In this document: in pieces, positions 1 to 8,575 of the stretch
Layout of the letters: each line of letters begins with the position of its first letter
How positions within the stretch are numbered: the first letter of the stretch is position 1
Source of the DNA: an uncultured Ruminococcus sp.
GTDB lineage: Bacteria; Bacillota; Clostridia; Lachnospirales; Lachnospiraceae
NCBI GenBank assembly: GCA_900066355.1
Contig: FMEL01000013.1
Location: 48,326 to 112,325 of the forward strand
DNA: 64,000 bases
Direction: 5' to 3'
The notes under the pieces: generated by a model
Told to the model about the DNA's origin: nothing
Database searches by the model: none
Seen by the model: only the letters and a program-made list of their open reading frames with translations
Made by a program: the position numbers and the translations under genes

Positions 1-56
1 TATCCTGAGAAAGAAAAGATATATAAGATTTCCATCTTATAAAAAAGAATAAAATT

Positions 57-80
57 CAAAAGGATGCCCCTTTTGTTTTG
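57..80 (+). terminator. Weak hairpin upstream of fchA, possible terminator
   Basis: Seven-base arms CAAAAGG (57-63) and CCTTTTG (69-75) enclose a five-base loop and are followed by a T-rich stretch. It probably ends transcription of a gene lying before the window. The remaining upstream sequence is AT-rich and leads to an AGGAGG ribosome binding site near position 96. Confidence 0.4.
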
Positions 81-111
81 ACTTATTTTATTACAGGAGG
101 AAAATAAAAAA

Positions 112-741
112 ATGGGATTTTCCACAAGCACATGTACAGAATTTGTAGAGGTACTCGCTTCTAAAGCCCCGGTACCGGGTGGCGGTGGAGCGTCTGCTCT
201 GGTTGGTGCAGTAGGAACTGCACTTGGTAACATGGTAGGCAGCCTGACAGTAGGCAAGAAAAAATATGCAGATGTTGAAGACGAGATGTGGGAACTGAAA
301 GCAAAATGTGATCAGCTTCAGAAAGATTTTCTGCGTCTGATTGAAAGAGATGCAGAGGTTTTTGAGCCGCTTTCCAAAGCATATGGAATGCCGAGAGAAA
401 CAGAAGAAGAAAAAGCAGAAAAAGCACGTGTTATGGAAATCGTGCTGAAAGATGCATGTTCCGTTCCGATGGAGATTATGGAAAAATGCTGCGAAGCAAT
501 CGAACTGATTGTGGAATTCGGTGCAAAAGGATCCAAACTTGCAATCAGCGATGCTGGTGTCGGTGCAGCATTCTGCAAGGCAGCATTAAAAGGTGCCAGC
601 CTGAATGTTTACATCAACACAAAATCCATGGCTGACAGAGAATACGCAGAAGAACTGAACAAAAAAGCAGATGCAATGCTTGAAAAATATACCAAAATTG
701 CAGATGAAACATTCGAAAGCGTTCTGGGACGTCTGAAATAA
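112..741 (+). CDS. fchA: Methenyltetrahydrofolate cyclohydrolase (cyclodeaminase/cyclohydrolase family)
   Basis: The 209-residue protein has the family's N-terminal glycine-rich signature PVPGGGGASALVGAVG (about residues 21-36), followed by the all-helical body of the formiminotransferase-cyclodeaminase/cyclohydrolase fold. The family interconverts 5,10-methenyl- and 10-formyl-tetrahydrofolate, or deaminates formimino-folate. The gene sits 33 bases before folD in the same direction, and that neighbour has lost its own cyclohydrolase residues, which favours the cyclohydrolase role. An AGGAGG ribosome binding site lies just before the ATG. Length is normal for the family. The alternative, formiminotetrahydrofolate cyclodeaminase in histidine breakdown, is less likely because no hut genes are nearby. 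Confidence 0.9.
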   Translation: MGFSTSTCTEFVEVLASKAPVPGGGGASALVGAVGTALGNMVGSLTVGKKKYADVEDEMWELKAKCDQLQKDFLRLIERDAEVFEPLSKAYGMPRETEEEKAEKARVMEIVLKDACSVPMEIMEKCCEAIELIVEFGAKGSKLAISDAGVGAAFCKAALKGASLNVYINTKSMADREYAEELNKKADAMLEKYTKIADETFESVLGRLK

Positions 742-774
742 GCAGCAACAAAATTAGCGGAGGAAATATAAAAA

Positions 775-1629
775 ATGGCAAAGCAGTTATTAGGTAAAGA
801 AGTAACAGCAGCACTGAACGAAAGAATCAAAGCAAACGTAGCTGAGTTACAGGGAAAGGGTGTAAACCCGACTCTGTGCATCATCCGTGTTGGCGAAAAC
901 CCAAGTGACATCTCTTATGAAAGAGGAGCAACAAAACGTTGCGAAACACTGGGCGTTGCATGTGAAAAAATCCTTCTTCCGGGAGATGTAACTCAGGAAG
1001 AACTTCTTGCAACCATCGATAAAGTAAACAAAGACGACCATATTCATGGCGTTCTTCTGTTCCGTCCACTTCCGAAACATCTGGATCAGGCAGTGATCGA
1101 GAATGCGCTTGCAGCAGAAAAAGACGTAGACTGCATGACAGATCTTTCTATGTCCGGTGTTTATACAGGAAAGAAAATCGGTTTCCCACCATGTACACCA
1201 CAGGCCTGCATGGAAATCCTTGATCACTACGGAATCGACTGCACAGGCAAAAAAGCCGTTGTTATCGGAAGAAGCCTTGTTGTTGGAAAACCTGCAGCAA
1301 TGATGCTGGTTAAGAAAAACGCAACTGTAACAATCTGCCACACAAGAACAGTGGATATGCCATCTGTAGCAAGAGAGGCAGATATTGTGATCGTAGCAGC
1401 CGGTCGTGCTGGTGTTGTCGGTGCGGAATATGTAAAAGAAGGACAGACTATCATCGACGTAGGAATCAACGTAAATGCAGAAGGAAAACTTTGTGGTGAT
1501 GTTGATTATGCAGCAGTTGAACCGATCGTTGATGCAATCACTCCGGTACCGGGCGGTGTTGGAAGTGTTACTACATCTGTTCTTGTAGGACATGTAGTAG
1601 AAGCTGCAATGAGAAAGGTTAATGGATGA
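775..1629 (+). CDS. folD: Methylenetetrahydrofolate dehydrogenase, cyclohydrolase site apparently lost
   Basis: This 284-residue protein is clearly FolD: it has the substrate domain, a Rossmann segment (VIGRSLVVGKPAAMML, about residues 164-179) and the C-terminal PVPGGVGSVT motif. FolD normally carries both dehydrogenase and cyclohydrolase activities. Here the YxxxK motif reads Tyr48-Glu-Arg-Gly-Ala52, so the catalytic lysine is alanine, and the conserved glutamine of the VQLPLP segment is Phe96 (LLFRPLP). The DVD aspartates (about 117-119) are kept. From the family's known chemistry I infer a dehydrogenase only, with the adjacent FchA doing the cyclohydrolase step. Its stop codon overlaps the next start. 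A GGAGGAAA ribosome binding site precedes the ATG. Confidence 0.93.
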   Translation: MAKQLLGKEVTAALNERIKANVAELQGKGVNPTLCIIRVGENPSDISYERGATKRCETLGVACEKILLPGDVTQEELLATIDKVNKDDHIHGVLLFRPLPKHLDQAVIENALAAEKDVDCMTDLSMSGVYTGKKIGFPPCTPQACMEILDHYGIDCTGKKAVVIGRSLVVGKPAAMMLVKKNATVTICHTRTVDMPSVAREADIVIVAAGRAGVVGAEYVKEGQTIIDVGINVNAEGKLCGDVDYAAVEPIVDAITPVPGGVGSVTTSVLVGHVVEAAMRKVNG

Positions 1630-2360
1630 TAAGAAACAAAAAAGCAATGCTCTTTTGTTCTCAGATAATACTGACAGGTGCCCTTTTAACAGGGGCACCT
1701 TGTCTGGCATCTGGGAGTGAACCAGATTACTCCGGAGAAGGCCAGATTCATAAACCGGAAAGTCTGGAAGCACCGGATTATACATCGGATCCGGATTTTG
1801 TAGATGATTCTACAGACAATACGTATGGTTATTACACAATTATGGGCGAAACGACAGTTTCCCTTGCACAGATGACTTCACAGTATGAAGAACGCGGCGT
1901 AGAATATCCGGCAGCAACCTTGAAAGAAGGTGGAGCAGCAACCATCGATGAATTTTGCACAATAATTCTTGAGGAGGCAAACGCAGAAAGTGTACGTGGA
2001 GAAGTTGTATATGAACAGGCAATGCTTGAGACAGGCTGGCTTCAATATGGAGGGGATTCCGGTGCATCACAGTTTAATTTTGCAGGCATTGGAACGACCG
2101 GAGGCGGAGTTGCCGGGGTATCTTATCCTGATGTCCGTACAGGAATCCGCGCACAGGTGCAGCATCTGAAGGCTTATGCATGTGAGGAAGCGCTCAATCA
2201 GGACTGTGTAGATACAAGATTTGACCTTGTGGCCAGAGGCAGTGCGCCTTATGTAGAATGGCTCGGACAGCAGGAAAATCCGAATGGCGGAGGATGGGCG
2301 GCTGGATCTGATTACGGAGAAAAACTTAGAAAATTACTTGCTCAGCTGAAAGCTGAATGA
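1626..2360 (+). CDS. Secreted glucosaminidase-domain protein (peptidoglycan hydrolase)
   Basis: The 244-residue protein begins with a Sec-type signal peptide: lysine-rich start, hydrophobic run to about residue 28, and a likely cut after Leu-Ala-Ser. About residues 105-240 form a glucosaminidase (GH73-like) domain, with the candidate catalytic glutamate in QAMLETGWLQYG and a following FNFAGIG motif like the NLFGIG of the family. It probably cleaves glycan strands of the cell wall. The ATG overlaps the folD stop (ATGA), so the two are translationally coupled, an odd pairing of folate and wall genes. The domain assignment is firm; the exact bond cut is not. Confidence 0.8.
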   Translation: MIRNKKAMLFCSQIILTGALLTGAPCLASGSEPDYSGEGQIHKPESLEAPDYTSDPDFVDDSTDNTYGYYTIMGETTVSLAQMTSQYEERGVEYPAATLKEGGAATIDEFCTIILEEANAESVRGEVVYEQAMLETGWLQYGGDSGASQFNFAGIGTTGGGVAGVSYPDVRTGIRAQVQHLKAYACEEALNQDCVDTRFDLVARGSAPYVEWLGQQENPNGGGWAAGSDYGEKLRKLLAQLKAE

Positions 2361-2410
2361 TAAAAATATAGACAGAAAACACAGAACAGAGGTTTGAAAT
2401 AAAGTACAAA

Positions 2411-2470
2411 ACAAAAATACCAGAGGATTATCAGATTGAAAAGCATATCTGATAATATCTCTGGTATTTA
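2411..2470. terminator. Bidirectional terminator between convergent genes
   Basis: Arms at 2416-2436 and 2447-2468 pair over about 20 bases with one small mismatch (AATACCAGAG with CTCTGGTATT at the base). An A-run lies before it and T-rich sequence after it, so it can stop transcripts from the glucosaminidase gene and from the hydrogenase gene on the other strand. Confidence 0.85.
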
Positions 2471-2522
2471 TATATAGAAGAAAATTTTTAATAATATTTC
2501 CTGTAAAAGAGCTAGAAATATA

Positions 2523-4028
2523 TCAGTTAAGTTCGATGTCGACAAGTCCCTTCGGTGGAAGTTTCTTAGAACAGGAAGCAAGGAATTTCTTCAGTTCTTT
2601 TGAAGATTTTGCAACCGGTACATTGGTTCCGGCACCGCCCATACATCCACCAGGGCATGCCATACCTTCAATCATACAGCCATTGAGTTTGCCGGCTTTG
2701 GCAAGCGCGAGGACTTTTTTACATTCGGCAAGACTTTCTGCATGTTCGATGTGAACCGGTACATCCGGATAATATTCTTTCAGGCACGCTTCGATTGCAC
2801 CGGCAACACCGCCTGCAACAGCGTAACCACGTCCGGCTGCCGTTGCATCATGGAGTGAACCATCTTCTTCAAAAGAAGCAGGATCAATTTCACGTGCATC
2901 AAACATGGCATCCAGTTCTTCGAAGGTAAGAACAAAATCAACATCACTGCGGACGGTGCGGCGCATTGCCTCAAGCTTTTTGGAAGCGCATGGTCCGATA
3001 AAAACGACTTTTGCGTCAGGCTGTTCCTGTTTTACCTTACGTGCAGTGGCAACCATCGGTGTCAGTTCCTGAGAAATATTGTCGATCATGGTCGGGAAAA
3101 ATTTCTTTGCCATCATGGACCAGGATGGACAGCAGGAGGTCAGAAGAAACGGAAGATTACCGGTAGCGACTTCTTTGGCATAATGGTGTGCTTCGGAAAT
3201 TGCACCGACATCAGCACCGAAAGCAACTTCATGTACACCGGAAAAGCCCAGAACCTGCAGCGCGGTTTTGAATTTACCTGGTGTTACATCATCGCCAAAC
3301 TGACTGATATATGCCGGGGCAACGATCGCAATAATTTTGTCTCCGTCGCGAAGCGCGTGAGAAAGCTGGAAAATCTGAGATTTATCAGAAATTGCACCAA
3401 ACGGGCAGCTTACCATACACATACCACATGATACACATTTGTCTTCCAGAATGCTTGCACGGCCCTGCTCATCACTTCCAATCGCTTTGACTCCACATGC
3501 CTGCTCGCATGGACGTACGTTGTGTGAGATGGCATCGTATGGACAGGCTGCCTTGCATTTGCCGCATTTGATACATTTTTCCTGATCGATATAAGATTTG
3601 CCGTCTTTCATGGAAATCGCACCTTTTGGACAGGCCTGCATACATGGATGAGCCACACAGCCACGGCACATATTGCTGACGATGTATTTGTTTGGCGGAC
3701 AGGCTGCACATGCAGATGGGATGACCTGCATAAGAGGCGGCTCATAATATTTTTCGTTGATATTGCTGGCTGCAAGACCGTCTGTCAGATGGACGGCTTT
3801 GTTTTCCGGGCGAAGAGAAAGACCCATGGCAAGACGGACTCTTTCGCTGGCAACGGCGCGTTCTCTGTAGATACTTTCACGGTATTTGGCTTTTTCTTCC
3901 ACGATATTGTAAGGAATTGCTTCAATATCATGGATCAGAGTTTCATCAGAAGATTCGAATCCGGCTTTAGCAACTTCGGCAAAGACTTTGTGTCGGATTG
4001 CCCTGACTGGTGTGTCATAATTTCGCAT
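2523..4028 (-). CDS. Monomeric [FeFe] hydrogenase (group B type) with ferredoxin domains
   Basis: The 501-residue protein has all three H-cluster motifs: TSCCPSW, PCASKK and MACPGGCMGG, so it should be a catalytic [FeFe] hydrogenase. Before these lie two [4Fe-4S] clusters (CIKCGKCKAACP and CVSCGMCMVSCP) and extra cysteines (CRGCVAHPCMQACP). A distinct N-terminal stretch of about 100 residues lacks the [2Fe-2S] domain of HydA. This layout matches the group B enzymes of clostridia, whose electron partner is probably ferredoxin. It is transcribed divergently from hydCBA, so two unlike hydrogenases share one regulatory region. The start is supported by AAGGAG just upstream. Confidence in hydrogenase is high; the physiological direction is unknown. 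Confidence 0.9.
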   Translation of the reverse strand: MRNYDTPVRAIRHKVFAEVAKAGFESSDETLIHDIEAIPYNIVEEKAKYRESIYRERAVASERVRLAMGLSLRPENKAVHLTDGLAASNINEKYYEPPLMQVIPSACAACPPNKYIVSNMCRGCVAHPCMQACPKGAISMKDGKSYIDQEKCIKCGKCKAACPYDAISHNVRPCEQACGVKAIGSDEQGRASILEDKCVSCGMCMVSCPFGAISDKSQIFQLSHALRDGDKIIAIVAPAYISQFGDDVTPGKFKTALQVLGFSGVHEVAFGADVGAISEAHHYAKEVATGNLPFLLTSCCPSWSMMAKKFFPTMIDNISQELTPMVATARKVKQEQPDAKVVFIGPCASKKLEAMRRTVRSDVDFVLTFEELDAMFDAREIDPASFEEDGSLHDATAAGRGYAVAGGVAGAIEACLKEYYPDVPVHIEHAESLAECKKVLALAKAGKLNGCMIEGMACPGGCMGGAGTNVPVAKSSKELKKFLASCSKKLPPKGLVDIELN

Positions 4029-4078
4029 ATGTATATCTCCTTAAACTTAATAAGAAATTTTTTTATCTACCTTTCACT

Positions 4079-4107
4079 ATAATAGTGTAAAGAAATTCCA
4101 AAAGCAA
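4079..4107 (-). promoter_or_regulatory. SigA-type promoter of the group B hydrogenase gene
   Basis: On the minus strand a -35 TTGCTT (4107-4102) and a -10 TATTAT (4084-4079) are separated by exactly 17 bases. The -10 lies within the palindrome CACTATAATAGTG, which could be an operator. Confidence 0.6.
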
Positions 4108-4309
4108 TAAATATTATGTATTTTTACAAGCACAAAAGCCGGAATAGAAATATATTTTATACAAAGTTGCATTAGAATAACAAATTATACGAAAGTTAGA
4201 TGAAGAAAACAAGATTGATAAAAAATTATACAATATGTTAAAAATGTCACGAAAAAGTCGCGAAAAATAAAAAAATTAAATAAATTAATTCAAAATATCT
4301 ATATTTTCC

Positions 4310-4338
4310 TTGTTTAAAATATATATTTAATGTATAAT
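4310..4338 (+). promoter_or_regulatory. SigA-type promoter of hydCBA
   Basis: A -35 TTGTTT (4310-4315) and a perfect -10 TATAAT (4333-4338) have 17-base spacing. The spacer and -35 contain a partial AT palindrome (TTTAAAATATATATTTAA). The predicted leader is about 70 bases. Confidence 0.7.
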
Positions 4339-4416
4339 TGGAGCTAACAAAGCTGTGTAAATTAGACAAAAACGATGAGCGCAGGAAAAACTATTTTCAA
4401 ACAAGGAGGGAATTGA

Positions 4417-4896
4417 ATGTTAGATCAGTCTTATTACGCGAAGACAGATGAGATCATCGAGCATTACGGACGTAAACCAGCATCACTGATTCCAATTATG
4501 CAGGACATTCAGGCAGAATACCGTTATCTTCCGGGAGAACTTCTGACTTATGTTGCATCCAAGATCGGAGTTACAGAGGCTAAGGCGTACAGTGTAGCTA
4601 CTTTCTATGAGAATTTTTCTTTTGAGCCGAAAGGAAAATATGTGATCAAAGTCTGTGACGGAACTGCATGTCATGTGCGTAAATCCATGCCGGTTAAGGA
4701 AGCTCTGATGAAAGAGCTTGGACTTAGTAATAAGAAGCATACGACGGACGATATGCTTTTTACAGTAGAAACCGTATCCTGTCTTGGTGCGTGCGGACTG
4801 GCACCAACACTTACGGTTAATGATGAAGTACACCCGAAGATGACACCAGAAAAGGCAATCGATCTGTTAAATGAATTGAGAGGTGAGACGGTATGA
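4417..4896 (+). CDS. hydC: Electron-bifurcating hydrogenase subunit HydC (NuoE-like, [2Fe-2S])
   Basis: The 159-residue protein is a NuoE-type thioredoxin-like ferredoxin. The four cluster cysteines are in CDGTACHV and CLGACGLAP. With the next two genes it forms the HydABC complex, which couples oxidation of NADH and reduced ferredoxin to H2 formation, or the reverse. The TGA overlaps the hydB start by four bases (ATGA), indicating translational coupling. A GGAGGG ribosome binding site lies upstream. Length is typical. Confidence 0.92.
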   Translation: MLDQSYYAKTDEIIEHYGRKPASLIPIMQDIQAEYRYLPGELLTYVASKIGVTEAKAYSVATFYENFSFEPKGKYVIKVCDGTACHVRKSMPVKEALMKELGLSNKKHTTDDMLFTVETVSCLGACGLAPTLTVNDEVHPKMTPEKAIDLLNELRGETV

Positions 4897-6764
4897 GTAT
4901 TGTGAGTAAAGAAGATCTGCTCAACAAGCAGACTGAAGCAAAAAATACCCTGAAATCCTTTACCTGTCGTGTACTTGTCTGTTCCGGTACAGGATGTATT
5001 GCTTCCGGCGCACAGAAGATTTACGACGAAATGATGAAATTATGCGAGAATCTGGATTGGGTAAGCGTGGAAATGCAGAAAGATGTTCCGCATGTCGGTG
5101 TTGTTAAGACCGGATGCCAGGGACTTTGCGAACTTGGACCTCTTATGAAAATCGAGCCTTACGATTATCAGTATGTGCATGTACAGGTGGAAGACTGTAA
5201 GGAAATCGTAGAGCGTACTGTTATGGAAGGTCAGCCGGTAAGCAGACTGTTTTATCGTGATCATGATACTGTCTGTCCACATCCATCTGATATTCCGTTT
5301 CTGAATCAGCAGACAAGAATCGTTCTTGAAAACTGTGGAAATATCGATGCAGAATCTATTGATGAATATATTGCAGCCGGCGGATTTCAGGCTATGGCAA
5401 AAGCTTTCTTTGATATGTCCCCGCAGGATGTTATCGATGAAGTAACGAAATCCGGACTTCGCGGACGTGGCGGAGCAGGTTTCCCTGCCGGTAAGAAATG
5501 GTCACAGGTAGCCCGTCAGAAAGAAAAAGTCCGCTACGTTGTATGTAACGGTGACGAGGGTGACCCGGGTGCATTTATGGATGGCTCCGTAATGGAAGGT
5601 GATCCATACAAGATGATCGAAGGTATGGTCATTGCAGCATATGCAGTAGGCGCTGAAAACGGATATATTTATGTACGGGCAGAATATCCGCTTTCCGTAA
5701 AACGTCTCCGCATGGCTATTGAGCAGGCGGAAGCGTATGGTCTCCTTGGTGACAATATCCTTGGTTCCGGTATAAATTTCCATTTACATATCAATCGTGG
5801 AGCCGGCGCGTTTGTCTGTGGTGAAGGTTCTGCCCTTACCGCATCTATCGAAGGAAATCGTGGTATGCCGCGTGTAAAACCACCGCGTACCGTAGAAAAA
5901 GGACTCTGGGAAAAACCAACTGTTCTTAATAATGTAGAGACATATGCAAATGTTCCGAAGATCATTCTTCAGGGTGCTGACTGGTTCCGTACCATCGGTA
6001 CAGAAGGAAGTCCGGGAACAAAGACTTTCTCCCTGACCGGAGCAATCGAAAACACAGGTCTTATCGAAGTTCCGATGGGAACAAGCCTTCGTCATATCAT
6101 TTATGATATCGGTGGCGGTTTAAAGAGCGGAGCAGCTTTCAAGGGTGTACAGATCGGTGGACCTTCCGGTGGATGTCTGATTGAAGATCAGATCGACCGT
6201 CCACTTGATTTTGACTCCGTAAAATCACTGGATGCGATCATGGGTTCTGGTGGTTTGGTAGTAATGGACGAAAACACCTGTATGGTAGAAGTTGCCAGAT
6301 TCTTTATGAACTTTACACAGCGTGAAAGCTGCGGCAAATGTGTTCCATGTCGTGAAGGAACCAAACGTATGCTGGAAATCCTCGAAAGAATCGTAGAAGG
6401 AAAGGGCGAAATGTCCGATCTTGATGAACTGGAAGAACTTGCAACCATGGTTCAGAGTATGGCTCTCTGTGGACTTGGAAAGAGTGCACCGCTTCCGGTC
6501 ATCAGTACTCTGAAACGCTTCCGCGATGAATACGAAGAACATATCCGCGACAAGAAATGCCGTGCAAAAGTCTGCACCGCACTTCGTCAGTTCCATATCA
6601 ATCCGGAATTCTGTATCGGCTGCGGTAAATGTGCGAAGAACTGTCCGGCAGCGGCAATTTCCGGAAAGATCAAACATCCGTATCATATTGACAATGAGCT
6701 TTGTATCAAGTGCGGTACCTGTAAAGATAACTGTAACTTTGATGCAATTTATGTGGAAGCATAG
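4893..6764 (+). CDS. hydB: Electron-bifurcating hydrogenase subunit HydB (NuoF-like, FMN/NADH)
   Basis: The 623-residue protein has, in order: a [2Fe-2S] thioredoxin-like domain (CSGTGCIASG and CQGLCELG), the NADH/FMN-binding NuoF core (GRGGAGFPAGKKW), a [4Fe-4S] site (CGKCVPCREG) and two C-terminal ferredoxin clusters (CIGCGKCAKNCP and CIKCGTCKDNC). This is the standard bifurcating HydB/HndC arrangement, in which FMN splits electrons between NADH and ferredoxin. It lies between hydC and hydA in one operon. No defects are visible. The family also includes formate dehydrogenase diaphorase subunits, but the adjacent hydA settles the role. Confidence 0.93.
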   Translation: MSIVSKEDLLNKQTEAKNTLKSFTCRVLVCSGTGCIASGAQKIYDEMMKLCENLDWVSVEMQKDVPHVGVVKTGCQGLCELGPLMKIEPYDYQYVHVQVEDCKEIVERTVMEGQPVSRLFYRDHDTVCPHPSDIPFLNQQTRIVLENCGNIDAESIDEYIAAGGFQAMAKAFFDMSPQDVIDEVTKSGLRGRGGAGFPAGKKWSQVARQKEKVRYVVCNGDEGDPGAFMDGSVMEGDPYKMIEGMVIAAYAVGAENGYIYVRAEYPLSVKRLRMAIEQAEAYGLLGDNILGSGINFHLHINRGAGAFVCGEGSALTASIEGNRGMPRVKPPRTVEKGLWEKPTVLNNVETYANVPKIILQGADWFRTIGTEGSPGTKTFSLTGAIENTGLIEVPMGTSLRHIIYDIGGGLKSGAAFKGVQIGGPSGGCLIEDQIDRPLDFDSVKSLDAIMGSGGLVVMDENTCMVEVARFFMNFTQRESCGKCVPCREGTKRMLEILERIVEGKGEMSDLDELEELATMVQSMALCGLGKSAPLPVISTLKRFRDEYEEHIRDKKCRAKVCTALRQFHINPEFCIGCGKCAKNCPAAAISGKIKHPYHIDNELCIKCGTCKDNCNFDAIYVEA

Positions 6765-6779
6765 GAAGGGGGCTGACTT

Positions 6780-8468
6780 ATGGGTACAATGACAATTGAC
6801 GGTAGAAAAGTGGAATTTACCGATGAAAAAAATATCCTTACCGTGATCCGTAATGCAGGCATCAACATTCCGACACTGTGCTATCATTCAGAGATTTCCA
6901 CATTCGGAGCCTGTCGTTTATGTACGGTTGAAGATGACAGAGGCAAAACATTTGCATCCTGTTCCGAACAGCCGAGAGACGGAATGGTAATCTATACCAA
7001 TACCGGAAGACTGAGAAACTATCGTAAACTGATCGTGGAGCTGCTTCTTGCAGCACACTGCCGTGACTGTACAACCTGTATCAAGAGCGGTGAATGTGTA
7101 CTTCAGGAACTGGCACATCGTCTCGGCGTAAGAACCATCCGATTCGAAAATACAAGAGAGCAGCATGAACTGGATTTCAGTTCGCCATCCATAGTACGTG
7201 ATCCGAATAAATGTATTCTTTGCGGCAACTGTGTACGTGCCTGCGAGGAGATTCAGGGAATCGGAGCACTTGGATTTGCATTCCGTGGAACAGAAGCTAT
7301 GGTTATGCCGGCATTCAACAAAAAAATTGCAGAGACACAGTGCGTAAACTGTGGTCAGTGCCGTGTATTCTGTCCGACCGGTGCGATTTCCATTCATACA
7401 AATTCTGACAAAGTCTGGAAGGCTCTGGCAGATCCGGAAATCCGTGTGGTTGCACAGATCGCTCCGGCAGTTCGTGTAGCTGTTGGTGACCATTACGGTC
7501 TCCAGAAAGGCAGAAGTGTAATGGGCAAAATCGTCAATGCACTTCACCGCATGGGCTTTGATGAAGTTTATGATACAAGCTTCAGCGCTGACCTTACCAT
7601 TATGGAAGAAACAGCGGAGTTCCTGGATCGAATTAAAAAAGGAGAAAAACTTCCTCTTCTGACGTCCTGTTGTCCTGCATGGGTAAAATTCATCACTGAC
7701 CAGTATCAGGAATTTATTCCAAATCTTTCTACCTGCCGTTCCCCACAGGGAATGATGTCGGCAGTCATCAAAGAATATTTCCGTGATCCGGAGCATGCAG
7801 CAGGAAAGAAGACAATCATGGTTTCTGTTATGCCATGTACTGCAAAGAAAGCAGAAGCAGTTCGTCCGAACAGCTATACACACGGAGAGAAAGATACGGA
7901 TATCGTTATTACGACTACCGAACTGCTTCGTATGATCGATAACTTCGGTCTTGATTTTGCATCTCTGGATCCGGAGGCATGTGATATGCCGTTTGGATTT
8001 GGTTCCGGCGGTGGTGTAATCTTTGGTGTTACTGGTGGTGTTACAGAGGCAGTTCTCCGTCGTCTGAATCCGGATCATTCCAAGGAGACCATGAATGAAA
8101 TCGCAGAGTGCGGTGTTCGTGGAGAAGAAGGTATCAAAGAATTCACAGTTCCGTATAAAGGAATTGATGTAAAAGTCTGCGTTGCCAGCGGTCTTGCAAA
8201 TGCAAGAACCGTTATGGAACGTGTAAAGAACGGCGAAGCCGAGTATCATCTGATTGAGATCATGGCATGTCGTCGTGGATGCATCATGGGTGGCGGCCAG
8301 CCGACCAGAGCAGGTGACAGAACCAAGTATGCGAGAGCAAAAGGTCTGTACAATGCAGATAATACTATGATCATCAAGAAGTCCGATGAGAATCCGCTTG
8401 TACAGGAACTGTATGCCGGATTGCTCAAAGGCAAGGAGCATGAACTGCTTCATAATGAGTTTTATTGA
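6780..8468 (+). CDS. hydA: Electron-bifurcating [FeFe] hydrogenase catalytic subunit HydA
   Basis: The 562-residue protein starts with a [2Fe-2S] ferredoxin domain (CYHSEISTFGACRLC), then the His-Cys3 cluster (HCRDCTTCIKSGEC), two [4Fe-4S] clusters (CILCGNCVRAC and CVNCGQCRVFCP), and the H-cluster domain with TSCCPAW, MPCTAKK and MACRRGCIMGGGQP. The third motif has Arg-Arg where most hydrogenases, including the divergent paralogue here, have Pro-Gly; the cysteine ligands are kept. It is the H2-forming/oxidising subunit of HydABC. The GGGG ribosome binding site sits 16 bases after hydB. No C-terminal small-subunit extension is present. Confidence 0.93.
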   Translation: MGTMTIDGRKVEFTDEKNILTVIRNAGINIPTLCYHSEISTFGACRLCTVEDDRGKTFASCSEQPRDGMVIYTNTGRLRNYRKLIVELLLAAHCRDCTTCIKSGECVLQELAHRLGVRTIRFENTREQHELDFSSPSIVRDPNKCILCGNCVRACEEIQGIGALGFAFRGTEAMVMPAFNKKIAETQCVNCGQCRVFCPTGAISIHTNSDKVWKALADPEIRVVAQIAPAVRVAVGDHYGLQKGRSVMGKIVNALHRMGFDEVYDTSFSADLTIMEETAEFLDRIKKGEKLPLLTSCCPAWVKFITDQYQEFIPNLSTCRSPQGMMSAVIKEYFRDPEHAAGKKTIMVSVMPCTAKKAEAVRPNSYTHGEKDTDIVITTTELLRMIDNFGLDFASLDPEACDMPFGFGSGGGVIFGVTGGVTEAVLRRLNPDHSKETMNEIAECGVRGEEGIKEFTVPYKGIDVKVCVASGLANARTVMERVKNGEAEYHLIEIMACRRGCIMGGGQPTRAGDRTKYARAKGLYNADNTMIIKKSDENPLVQELYAGLLKGKEHELLHNEFY

Positions 8469-8575
8469 TTTGTAATTTGAGGGTATGATGAGAGTAATGT
8501 GATATAACTCCGGTTCATTAGAGCTCCCGGTAGGGGCATTCCGCCCCGACCCTGAGCCAACTTCGCATCCAGGCA

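Larger units (their letters stand above)
4029..4416. other. AT-rich divergent regulatory region between two hydrogenase loci
   Basis: The 388 bases contain no credible gene. They hold a promoter for each direction (listed separately), a perfect 13-base palindrome CACTATAATAGTG at 4075-4087 overlapping the leftward -10, and a near-perfect direct repeat (GTCACGAAAAA then GTCGCGAAAAA, about 4246-4267). The AGGAGG-type site for hydC is near 4405. No good full-length Rex operator was found. Confidence 0.6.

Noticed and set aside
847..1785. Long open frame on the minus strand opposite folD (312 codons)
   Set aside because: Its product is cysteine/histidine/serine-rich nonsense with no family features, no ribosome site, and it mirrors folD codon bias.
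4300..4345. Rex operator at the hydCBA promoter
   Set aside because: The TTGTTTAAAATATATATTTAATG stretch looks like the site but the half-site spacing is wrong and the right half is incomplete; it is mostly the promoter itself.
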